From Roseiarcus sp049514155 (GTDB lineage Bacteria; Pseudomonadota; Alphaproteobacteria; Rhizobiales; Beijerinckiaceae), in contig NZ_JBEKVH010000052.1 of the NCBI RefSeq assembly GCF_049514155.1, positions 1 to 22,152 on the forward strand: a stretch of DNA of 22,152 bases, written 5' to 3'. Shown in pieces: positions 1-6,095 of the stretch (positions are counted from its first letter, which is position 1; each line of letters opens with the position of its first letter). The notes under the pieces are model-generated. The model saw only the letters and a list, made by a program, of their open reading frames with translations. It had not been told where the DNA came from and searched no databases. A program made the translations under genes and the position numbers.

Positions 1-114
1 CACGTCGGCCGGCTGCGCAAGGCGCTGTCGCGCGGGCGCGAGCGCGACCCGATCCGCACGGTGCGCGGCACCGGCTATTCGTTCGACGAGACCTACGGCA
101 AGCCCGGAAACTGA
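1..114 (+). CDS. phoB: OmpR/PhoB-family response regulator, C-terminal end (partial)
   Basis: Only the last 37 codons are inside the window, reading from base 1 to a TGA at 112-114. The peptide contains HVGRLRKAL followed by IRTVRGTGYSF. This is the recognition helix and the closing beta-hairpin of the winged-helix DNA-binding domain of OmpR/PhoB response regulators. The receiver domain lies upstream, outside the window. The protein should be a two-component transcription factor that binds DNA when phosphorylated. The assignment to PhoB, the phosphate-starvation regulator, rests on the closeness of this tail to rhizobial PhoB and on my memory that phoB precedes gcrA in related genomes. Another OmpR-family member cannot be excluded. 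It converges on gcrA with a gap of about 65 bp in which I see no convincing terminator. Confidence 0.7.
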   Translation, partial: HVGRLRKALSRGRERDPIRTVRGTGYSFDETYGKPGN

Positions 115-179
115 CGGGACGAAGCCGTTCTTCCGATTTGCCGAAGGCTGGGAGCGGCGCCGTGTTGAAGCGGCAGACT

Positions 180-713
180 CTAGCGAAGCATCAGGGCGCG
201 CCGTTCGCGTTCGCGTTCGCGCCGTCGATCCTGGACCGGCTGGTAGGCGAGCCTGCCATGATGGGCGCAATAAGGTCCGCTCGCCGACGGCGAGCCGCAA
301 TAGCGGAACTCGGACGAGGTCGGATCGCCGAGCGGCCAGCGGCACATCGCCTCTTTCAGATCGACGATGGTCACCCTGAGCGACATCGGGACGACGATGT
401 CGTCCTCCTGGAACACCGGCCGCATATCGAGCGCCGGCTCGGCCGAGAGCGCCAGCGCGTTCGCGCCGCGCACCATCGTGCGGGCGCCGCTCGAGGCGGG
501 ACGAGGCGACATGCGCGGCGCTGAGGCGGCGCGCGGCGACGCGGCGGTCGAGCTCGGAGCCTTGGCGCGGCCGGCGAGGCCGAGGCGGTGGACCTTGCCG
601 ATGACGGCGTTGCGGGTCACGCCATGGCCGAGCTGGGCTGAAATCTGGCTCGCGCTCTTGCCGTCGAGCCACAATTGCCGCAGCAGCTCCACTCTTTCAT
701 CCGTCCAAGACAT
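180..713 (-). CDS. gcrA: GcrA cell-cycle regulator
   Basis: This 177-residue protein is a global alphaproteobacterial transcription regulator. GcrA binds the housekeeping sigma factor and favours promoters carrying GANTC sites methylated by CcrM. The N-terminus (MSWTDERVELL, residues 1-11) and the helix-turn-helix (ASQISAQLG then TRNAVIGKVHRLGL, about 21-47) are diagnostic. A low-complexity Ala/Ser/Pro linker covers about 52-80. The C-terminal sigma-binding domain has EAMCRWPLGDP (121-131), C139 and YCAHH (148-152). The turn reads LGHGVTRN, one residue longer than the LGGVTRN I remember from Caulobacter. The tail after residue 161 is highly charged, with alternating Arg and Glu encoded by a hexamer repeat. 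The start is ATG at 711-713, with a GAGG Shine-Dalgarno (complement of 720-723). Four GANTC sites lie upstream. Confidence 0.95.
   Translation of the reverse strand: MSWTDERVELLRQLWLDGKSASQISAQLGHGVTRNAVIGKVHRLGLAGRAKAPSSTAASPRAASAPRMSPRPASSGARTMVRGANALALSAEPALDMRPVFQEDDIVVPMSLRVTIVDLKEAMCRWPLGDPTSSEFRYCGSPSASGPYCAHHGRLAYQPVQDRRRERERERRALMLR
202..221. repeat. Tandem hexamer CGTTCG x3 inside the 3' end of gcrA
   Basis: Three perfect copies of CGTTCG occupy 202-219, followed by a partial copy. On the coding strand they encode alternating Arg-Glu near the GcrA C-terminus. Changing the copy number would add or remove Arg-Glu pairs without shifting the frame. Confidence 0.8.
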
Positions 714-1050
714 CGTTGGCCTCGCTTATGGGCGCCCCGCTGAGCCGGCTCGCAGCCGGTTCCGCCGCCGAAATTCTTCTGGCCGAATCGCCCCCCCGAC
801 TGTCCAGCCACGCTGGCAAGCCCTCACGCGCCGAAACGCTCTCGAGAAGGTCGCGCCACGACATCTCGTGGCGTCTGGGGGCAGAATTACACTATGCGTT
901 GAATCTCGCGCAAGAGTCGGAGCGCTCGCTATCCCGCGTTTTTCCCCAGTTCTGAGCGCGCGGCGGGCCCGCGGCGTGCGGATCGCGAGTCGGATCAAGC
1001 GATTAAGCGCCGTAAGATTTTTTGCGCAGGTGACATTCGGAGGCGGCGAA
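714..1050. other. Non-coding gap between gcrA and argD with four GANTC sites
   Basis: I find no supportable gene here; the short open frames are GC-driven and lack ribosome sites. GANTC, the CcrM methylation target, occurs at 785-789, 901-905, 914-918 and 987-991, three of them within 91 bp. A perfect 6-bp inverted repeat with a 3-nt loop (745-750 and 754-759) would lie in the gcrA leader. I could not pick a confident -35/-10 pair for gcrA. Confidence 0.6.
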
Positions 1051-1080
1051 TTGACCTGAGCGGCGCGCTTCTTCTATGAT
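1051..1080 (+). promoter_or_regulatory. Sigma-70-type promoter for argD-argF-hslO
   Basis: TTGACC at 1051-1056 and TATGAT at 1075-1080 are separated by 18 bp. Both hexamers are close to consensus and stand out in this GC-rich sequence. The predicted start of transcription is near 1087, giving a leader of about 100 nt before the argD ATG. Confidence 0.65.
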
Positions 1081-1093
1081 TGGCGCGTCAGAG

Positions 1094-1117
1094 GCCGTCC
1101 CTACGGGGCGGCGTTTT
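1094..1117 (+). terminator. Terminator-like hairpin in the argD leader (possible attenuator)
   Basis: An 8-bp stem (1094-1101 with 1105-1112, one G-T wobble) closes a TAC loop and is followed by GTTTT and CATTT. It lies just downstream of the predicted transcription start rather than after a gene. Its 5' arm can instead pair as 1092-1097 with 1128-1133, so two exclusive folds exist. Termination activity is inferred from shape only. Confidence 0.4.
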
Positions 1118-1188
1118 CATTTCTGCGCGGCCTGCGAGCGGCGCGGGGTTCCTGACGAAGAGACGCAGACAAGAAAGGACTTAACGAG

Positions 1189-2394
1189 ATGTCTTCCGCC
1201 ATCGTTCCGGTCTACGCGAGAGCCGACGTCGCCTTCGAGCGCGGCGAAGGCTGCTGGCTGACGGCGACGACCGGCGAGCGATATCTCGACTTCGGCGCCG
1301 GCATCGCCGTCAACGCGCTCGGCCACGCGCATCCGCGGCTCGTCGCCGCCTTGACCGAGCAGGCGGGCAAGCTCTGGCACACTTCCAACCTGTTCCAGAT
1401 CCCCGACGGCGAGCGGCTGGCGCGGCGGCTCGCCGACGCAACCTTCGCCGATCTGGTCTTCTTCACCAACTCGGGCGCAGAGGCCAACGAGGCGGCGATC
1501 AAGATGGCGCGCCGGCGCCACGCGATCGACGGCCATCCGGAAAAATACCGCATCCTCACCTTCGAGGGCGCCTTCCACGGCCGTACGCTGGCGACGATCG
1601 CCGCCGGCGGCCAGGCGAAGTACATTGAGGGTTTCGGCCCCAAGGTCGACGGCTTCGACCAGATCCCGGCGACCGACATCGCCGCGGTCGAGGCGGCGAT
1701 CGGCCCCGGGACCGGCGCGATCCTGATCGAGCCGATCCAGGGCGAGGGCGGCGTCAGGACGATCCCCGCCTCGTTTCTGCGGGGCTTGAGAGCGCTGTGC
1801 GACGCGCGCGGCCTGCTGCTGATCTACGACGAGGTCCAGACCGGCGTCGGCCGCACCGGCAAACTGTTCGCCTATGAGCACTCCGGCGCGGCGCCCGACA
1901 TCATGACGATCGCCAAGGGCATCGGCGGCGGCTTCCCGATGGGCGCATGCCTGGCGACCGCAGACGCGGCGCGCGGCCTGACCGTCGGCGTCCACGGCTC
2001 GACCTTCGGCGGCAATCCGCTGGCGATGGCGGTCGGCAACGCGGTGCTCGACGAGGTGTTGGCGGACGGTTTCGTCGCGCGCGTGGCGCGGCTCGGCTCT
2101 TTCGCGCGCCAGCGGCTCGCCGAGCTCAAGGACCGCCATCCCGACGTCATCGCCGAGGTCCGCGGCGAGGGGCTGATGATCGGCCTGAAGCTGAAGTTGT
2201 CGCCACAGGACTTCGCCGCGGCGGCGCGGCGGCGCCATCTGCTGACGATTCCCGCCGGCGACAACGTCGTGCGCATCGTGCCGCCGCTCATCATCACGGA
2301 AGAAGAGTTCGCCGAAGGCGTGCGGCGGCTCGACGAAGCTTGCGCCGACCTCGAAGCCTCGCCGGCGCCCGTCAAGAAAGGCGCCTACGCATGA
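1189..2394 (+). CDS. argD: Acetylornithine aminotransferase
   Basis: This 401-residue class-III PLP-dependent aminotransferase converts N-acetylglutamate semialdehyde to N-acetylornithine in cytosolic arginine synthesis. Many homologues also serve lysine synthesis as succinyl-diaminopimelate aminotransferase. Family signatures are present in order: FFTNSGAEANEAAIK (91-105) for the PLP phosphate, TFEGAFHGRT (124-133), IYDEVQTGVGRTG (212-224) with the PLP-ring aspartate D214, IAKGIGGGFP (241-250) with the Schiff-base lysine K243, and HGSTFGGNPLA. The length is normal. The ATG at 1189 has AAGGA at 1174-1178. The stop overlaps the argF start in ATGA. Because argF follows directly, ArgD is favoured over other class-III aminotransferases. 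Confidence 0.94.
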   Translation: MSSAIVPVYARADVAFERGEGCWLTATTGERYLDFGAGIAVNALGHAHPRLVAALTEQAGKLWHTSNLFQIPDGERLARRLADATFADLVFFTNSGAEANEAAIKMARRRHAIDGHPEKYRILTFEGAFHGRTLATIAAGGQAKYIEGFGPKVDGFDQIPATDIAAVEAAIGPGTGAILIEPIQGEGGVRTIPASFLRGLRALCDARGLLLIYDEVQTGVGRTGKLFAYEHSGAAPDIMTIAKGIGGGFPMGACLATADAARGLTVGVHGSTFGGNPLAMAVGNAVLDEVLADGFVARVARLGSFARQRLAELKDRHPDVIAEVRGEGLMIGLKLKLSPQDFAAAARRRHLLTIPAGDNVVRIVPPLIITEEEFAEGVRRLDEACADLEASPAPVKKGAYA

Positions 2395-3344
2395 TTCCGA
2401 CTGCGGCCATTGGCGCGCGTCGGCGCCATTTCCTCGACCTACTCGACCACTCGAGCGACGAGCTGCGCGCGATCCTCGACGCCGCCAAGGCGATGAAGGC
2501 GAAGCGCGTCAAAGGCGAGACCTCCGCAACGCGGCCGCTCGCCGGCAAGACGCTGGCGATGATCTTCGATCGGCCGTCGACCCGCACCCGCGTCTCGTTC
2601 GATGTCGCGATGCGCGATCTCGGCGGCGAGACGATCATGCTCACCGGGACCGAGATGCAGCTCGGCCGCGGCGAATCGATCCCCGACACCGCGCGCGTCC
2701 TGTCGCGCTACGTCGACGCGATCATGATCCGCATCCTCGACCATCGCGACCTCGACGAGCTCGCGCGCTACGCCAGCGTGCCGGTCATCAACGGCCTCAC
2801 CAAGCGGTCGCATCCCTGCCAGGTGATGGCCGACCTGATGACGTTCGAGGAGCATCGCGGCCCCATAGGCGGCCGCAAGGTCGCCTGGAGCGGCGACTAC
2901 AACAACGTGCTGTCGTCGTGGATCGACGCCGCCGAGCGCTTCGGCTTCCAGCTCGACATCGCCTGCCCGAAGGAACTGCAGCCGCCGCCCGAGCGCATCG
3001 CCGCGGCGAAGGCCGGCGGCGCCGACGTCATCCTGCGCGAGGACCCGGAGGCCGCGGTCGCCGGCGCGGCGGCGGTGATCTCCGACTGCTGGGTGTCGAT
3101 GGGCGACGAGAAGGAAAGCCGCCGCCGCCACAACCTGCTTGCGCGCTATCAGGTCAATCGCGAGCTGATGCGCCGCGCCGCGCCCGACGCGATCTTCATG
3201 CACTGCCTGCCCGCCCACCGCGGCGAGGAAGTGACCGACGACGTGATGGACGGACCGCAATCGGTGGTGTTCGACGAGGCGGAGAACCGCCTGCACACGC
3301 AGAAAGGCGTCCTCGCCTGGTGCCTGGGAGCGCTGGACGGATGA
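2391..3344 (+). CDS. argF: Ornithine carbamoyltransferase
   Basis: This enzyme joins carbamoyl phosphate and ornithine to give citrulline in the arginine pathway; the family forms cytosolic trimers. The 317-residue protein has all key motifs: STRTR (63-67) for carbamoyl phosphate, HPCQ (141-144), DCWVSMGDE (232-240, the ornithine-binding SMG loop) and HCLPAHRGEEV (271-281) with the active-site cysteine. The SMG and HCLP motifs separate it from aspartate carbamoyltransferase. The open frame extends far upstream inside argD. The ATG at 2391 is chosen because it overlaps the argD stop as ATGA, gives the usual family length and has a purine-rich AGAAAGG at about 2374-2380. Translation is probably coupled to argD. 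Confidence 0.97.
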   Translation: MIPTAAIGARRRHFLDLLDHSSDELRAILDAAKAMKAKRVKGETSATRPLAGKTLAMIFDRPSTRTRVSFDVAMRDLGGETIMLTGTEMQLGRGESIPDTARVLSRYVDAIMIRILDHRDLDELARYASVPVINGLTKRSHPCQVMADLMTFEEHRGPIGGRKVAWSGDYNNVLSSWIDAAERFGFQLDIACPKELQPPPERIAAAKAGGADVILREDPEAAVAGAAAVISDCWVSMGDEKESRRRHNLLARYQVNRELMRRAAPDAIFMHCLPAHRGEEVTDDVMDGPQSVVFDEAENRLHTQKGVLAWCLGALDG

Positions 3345-4309
3345 ACGAAGCGGCCCGCGAAGTCTCCGACGTCGGCCACGACGACATCGTCCTGCCTTAT
3401 GCGGTTGAGAGTCTGAGCACGCGCGGCCGGGTGGTGCGGCTCGGCCCGGCGATCGACGCCATCATCAAGCGCCACGACTATCCCGAGCCGGTCAGCCGGT
3501 TGCTCGCCGAGGCGGCGACGCTGGCGGTGCTGCTCGGCGCCTCGCTCAAACTCGAGGGCCGCTTCCAGTTGCAGACCAAGACCTCCGGCCCGGTCGGCAT
3601 GCTGCTGGTCGACTTCGACGCGCCCTCGAACCTGCGCGCGCTGGCGCGCTTCGACGCGGCCGCGCTGGCGGAGCTGCCCGCTTCGGCGGGCGCCGGCGCG
3701 CTACTCGGCGAAGGCTATCTCGCCTTCACCGTCGATCCCGGCGGCGACCTGTCGCGCTATCAGGGCGTCGTCGCGCTGGAGGGGCAGGACCTGCAGGAGG
3801 CTGCCCATGCTTACTTCGAGCGCTCCGAGCAGATTCCGACGCTGGTTCGGCTCGCCGTCGGCCAGAGCGTGACGCTCGGCGGCGTCGAATGGCGCGCCGG
3901 CGGCCTGCTGGCGCAGTTCCTGCCCGACTCGCCCGAGCGCCTGCGCCGCGCCGATCTCGATCCCGGCGACGCGCCCCCGGGAACGCCCGTCGACGATACG
4001 CCCGAAGACGACGAATGGGTCGAGGCCAAGTCGCGCGCGGTGACGACCGAGGACCACGAGCTGATCGACCCGGCCTTGTCGAGCGAACGGCTGCTGTTCC
4101 GGCTGTTCAACGAGCGCGGGGTGAAGGTGTTCGCGCCCAAGACGCTCGCCGACGCCTGCCGCTGCTCGGCCGAGCGCATCGACGCGATGCTGCAGAACTT
4201 TTCCGCCGAGGAACGCAAGGCGATGATCGGCGACGACGGCATGATCGGCGTCACCTGCGAGTTCTGCTCGACCAAACGCATCTTCGACCCCGCCGATTAC
4301 GCCGGGTGA
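3341..4309 (+). CDS. hslO: Hsp33 redox-regulated chaperone
   Basis: Hsp33 is a cytosolic holdase switched on by oxidation. Its four cysteines bind zinc when reduced and form disulfides under oxidative stress, exposing a client-binding surface. Here the switch is C273, C275, C306 and C309, a CxC-x30-CxxC arrangement ending in CEFCSTKRIFDP. The substrate domain covers about 15-200 and includes FQLQTKTSGPVGMLLVDF (75-92) and YQGVVALEG (140-148). An acidic linker lies near 205-230. The length is 322 residues; alphaproteobacterial Hsp33 is usually a little longer than the E. coli protein. The start is set by the ATGA overlap with argF, so it should share the argD promoter. Linkage to arginine genes is positional and does not imply a role in that pathway. 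Confidence 0.96.
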   Translation: MNEAAREVSDVGHDDIVLPYAVESLSTRGRVVRLGPAIDAIIKRHDYPEPVSRLLAEAATLAVLLGASLKLEGRFQLQTKTSGPVGMLLVDFDAPSNLRALARFDAAALAELPASAGAGALLGEGYLAFTVDPGGDLSRYQGVVALEGQDLQEAAHAYFERSEQIPTLVRLAVGQSVTLGGVEWRAGGLLAQFLPDSPERLRRADLDPGDAPPGTPVDDTPEDDEWVEAKSRAVTTEDHELIDPALSSERLLFRLFNERGVKVFAPKTLADACRCSAERIDAMLQNFSAEERKAMIGDDGMIGVTCEFCSTKRIFDPADYAG

Positions 4310-4328
4310 GGGCGACCCTGCCGGTGTG

Positions 4329-4484
4329 ATGGAGATGAGCGCTTTCGCCGCGCGGCTCGCCGCGGTCGGCGCGACCATCGAGGCCGAACTCGACGCGCTC
4401 GTCGGCTTCGCGCCCGCGAAAGCGAGGTCCGGTCCTTGTCGAGGGCGGCGCGGCGCCTGCCCGCCGTATCAGCACCGCACGTAG
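4329..4484 (+). pseudogene. Possible N-terminal fragment of a polyprenyl synthetase gene
   Basis: A 51-codon open frame begins 20 bp after hslO. Its first 26 residues, including FAARLAAVGATIEAELDALV, resemble the start of short-chain polyprenyl (farnesyl/geranylgeranyl) diphosphate synthases, which usually open with a similar amphipathic helix. The later residues look unlike any family I know, and the catalytic GGKRLRP and DDxxD motifs are absent. The frame ends inside the 3' end of the convergent lipoprotein gene. I read it as a possible leftover of a deleted gene. The similarity is short and by eye only. It could equally be a chance open frame, as no good ribosome site is visible. Confidence 0.28.
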
Positions 4485-4969
4485 ACGGACACGCCGTAGC
4501 GGCTGCTCTTGTCCGGGTCGACGAAGCGCATGACCATCAGCTTGGGCGTCTGCTCGATGATCTCGCGATCATTGGGGTCGCCGGGCGGCGCGTTGAAACC
4601 GACATAGGTCCTGCCGTCGCCGCCCTTCTTCAGTGCCAGCTCGTGAGGGTCGGGGTCATCGGCGACGTGCATCATCGCCCCGTCGGTCGGCCCCTTGACG
4701 ATGGCGTAGGGGCTCGCACATCGAGCGCGCGCCAGTTTCTCGGCGGCCGGGCGATCCTTCTCGTCGCGATACGAGGCGACGCCCCATTTGCCGATCAGCG
4801 GATCGGGCGGCAGAACCCTGAACGACGAAGCAGGGGACGGGGACGGCGCCGGCGCGGGCGACGACACGATACCGAAGTCGAAGTACGAACAGCCGCCGAC
4901 AGCGCAAGCGAGCGCGGCCGCGGCTCCCAGCTTGAACGCACGCAACACGACGCGCCTCCCCAGGTTCAT
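4469..4969 (-). CDS. Conserved small lipoprotein of unknown function
   Basis: The 166-residue product has a clear lipoprotein signal. Basic residues (RR, R, K) precede a hydrophobic stretch (about 14-24) and a lipobox VGGC with C27 as the predicted lipidated cysteine. It should be exported and anchored in a membrane facing the periplasm. A short Pro/Ala/Ser-rich linker (about 37-48) leads to a compact domain with IGKWGVASYRDEKDR (59-73), ARARCASPYAIVKG (80-93), FVDPDKSSRYG and a C-terminal YVRC. C84 and the terminal cysteine could form a disulfide. I recall similar uncharacterised proteins in other Rhizobiales but know no function. It is transcribed alone, convergent with hslO, and the start is ATG at 4967-4969. 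Confidence 0.8.
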   Translation of the reverse strand: MNLGRRVVLRAFKLGAAAALACAVGGCSYFDFGIVSSPAPAPSPSPASSFRVLPPDPLIGKWGVASYRDEKDRPAAEKLARARCASPYAIVKGPTDGAMMHVADDPDPHELALKKGGDGRTYVGFNAPPGDPNDREIIEQTPKLMVMRFVDPDKSSRYGVSVYVRC

Positions 4970-5060
4970 TGTTTCTCGCGCCGCCTGAATGGCGGTTGCA
5001 GCGCAATGCTACGCCAGTTGCATCCACACAGGAACGCGGGCGAACGACGCGCTATCGCGT

Positions 5061-5088
5061 CCCCTCCGCCCGCAAACACGGAGAGGGG
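5061..5088. repeat. Imperfect inverted repeat downstream of the uracil-DNA glycosylase gene
   Basis: CCCCTCCG (5061-5068) pairs with CGGAGAGGGG (5079-5088) apart from a 2-nt bulge, with a 10-nt loop. It begins 11 bp past the glycosylase stop on the minus strand and could help end that transcript. There is no T-run, so it may instead be a dispersed intergenic palindrome. Confidence 0.4.
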
Positions 5089-5099
5089 GCCCGCTCGCG

Positions 5100-5942
5100 C
5101 TATGCCCTGTCGAGCGCGTCGAGCGCCTGCCTGAGCTTGCGCAGGTCGGCCCAGGCCTGGCGTTTGGCGGCCGGGGTGCGCAGCAGATAGGCGGGGTGGA
5201 ACATCGCCAGCGCGGGAATCGTCGCGCCGTCGTCGGCCTGGTATTCGCGCCAGACGCCGCGCGCGCGGGTGATGCCTTCCTTCACGCCGAGCAGGGTCTG
5301 GGTCGCCGAGCCGCCGAGGCAGACGAGAAGGCGCGGCGCCGAGAGCGCGATCTGGCGGCGGATGAACGGCAGGCACACCGCCGTCTCCTGCGGCGTCGGC
5401 GTGCGATTGCCCGGCGGCCGCCACGGCACGACGTTGGCGATATAGACCTGCGCGCGGTCGAGCGCGATCGCCGCCAGCATGCGGTCGAGCAACTGGCCGG
5501 CGCGGCCGACGAACGGCCGGCCGATACGGTCTTCGTCGCCGCCCGGCGCCTCGCCGACGAACATGATCCGCGCGCCGGGCGCGCCGTCGGCGAAGACGAG
5601 CTGGGTCGCCGTCGCCTTCAGCCCGCAGCCGTCAAAGCGCTCCAGTTCGGCGCGCAAGTCGTCGAGCGTCGCCGCGGCGGCGGCCCGCTCGCGCGCCGAG
5701 CGCGCTGCGTCGTCGGGCGCGACCGCCGCCGCCGGCGCAGCCCGCGTTTCGTAAGACATGGTCGGCGCGGCGGGCGGGGGAACGGGCGGCGGCGCGCGGC
5801 GCGGCGCCGGCGCTGCGCTTTCGGCGAAGCGGTCATGCGGGCTCTCGTCGAGCGCGAGATCAACGCCGGCCTCGATCCACCAGCGCAAAGTCTCGGCGGC
5901 GGCGGCCGCGGTCAGCGACGTTGATCGATTGGAAGAGCCCAT
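5100..5942 (-). CDS. Uracil-DNA glycosylase, family-4-like, lacking half the Fe-S cysteines
   Basis: This enzyme should remove uracil from DNA to start base-excision repair. The 280-residue protein has motif A as VGEAPGGDEDRIGRPFVG (129-146), then GQLLDRML, and motif B as HPAYLLR (249-255). Family-4 enzymes hold a 4Fe-4S cluster through four cysteines. Here only C106 and C190 sit at expected positions. The partner of C106 is replaced (FDGC instead of CxxC), and the usual NIVKCRPP cysteine is W174. I recall a Bradyrhizobium uracil-DNA glycosylase described as a separate class without the cluster, and this looks like a relative. The first 90 residues are an Ala/Pro-rich, probably disordered extension. 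The ATG at 5940-5942 was chosen over an upstream ATG at 6030-6032, which would add 30 unconserved residues across the intergenic gap. Confidence 0.9.
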   Translation of the reverse strand: MGSSNRSTSLTAAAAAETLRWWIEAGVDLALDESPHDRFAESAAPAPRRAPPPVPPPAAPTMSYETRAAPAAAVAPDDAARSARERAAAAATLDDLRAELERFDGCGLKATATQLVFADGAPGARIMFVGEAPGGDEDRIGRPFVGRAGQLLDRMLAAIALDRAQVYIANVVPWRPPGNRTPTPQETAVCLPFIRRQIALSAPRLLVCLGGSATQTLLGVKEGITRARGVWREYQADDGATIPALAMFHPAYLLRTPAAKRQAWADLRKLRQALDALDRA

Positions 5943-6053
5943 GGTGAAACGCGCGCGCGAGGGATCGCCGCTTCTAGCATGCCGGCGGCGGTCGACGAAG
6001 GGGGGATCGACAAGCGCCGGCGAACTGCGCAATTAGGGTCGGCGTTTCGGGGC

Positions 6054-6074
6054 GGCGCGGGCTGGCCCCGCGCC
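6054..6074 (+). other. Strong hairpin in the leader of the ETF-QO gene
   Basis: GGCGCGGG (6054-6061) and CCCGCGCC (6067-6074) are perfect inverted repeats with a 5-nt loop. The hairpin ends 21 bp before the ATG, just ahead of a purine-rich stretch (AGGACGGAAAG). It has no T-run, so it is more likely an mRNA structure than a terminator. No function is shown. Confidence 0.4.
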
Positions 6075-6095
6075 AGGACGGAAAGACACAGGTAC

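Noticed and set aside
1001..1014. CtrA-like box in the gcrA-argD gap
   Set aside because: One TTAA half-site is present but the second half does not match at the required 7-bp spacing.
1076..1261. A 61-codon frame in the argD leader with two Arg-Arg pairs, as a possible leader peptide
   Set aside because: Its ATG lies inside the predicted -10 hexamer, there is no ribosome site, and the Arg codons are not placed upstream of the hairpin as classical attenuation needs.
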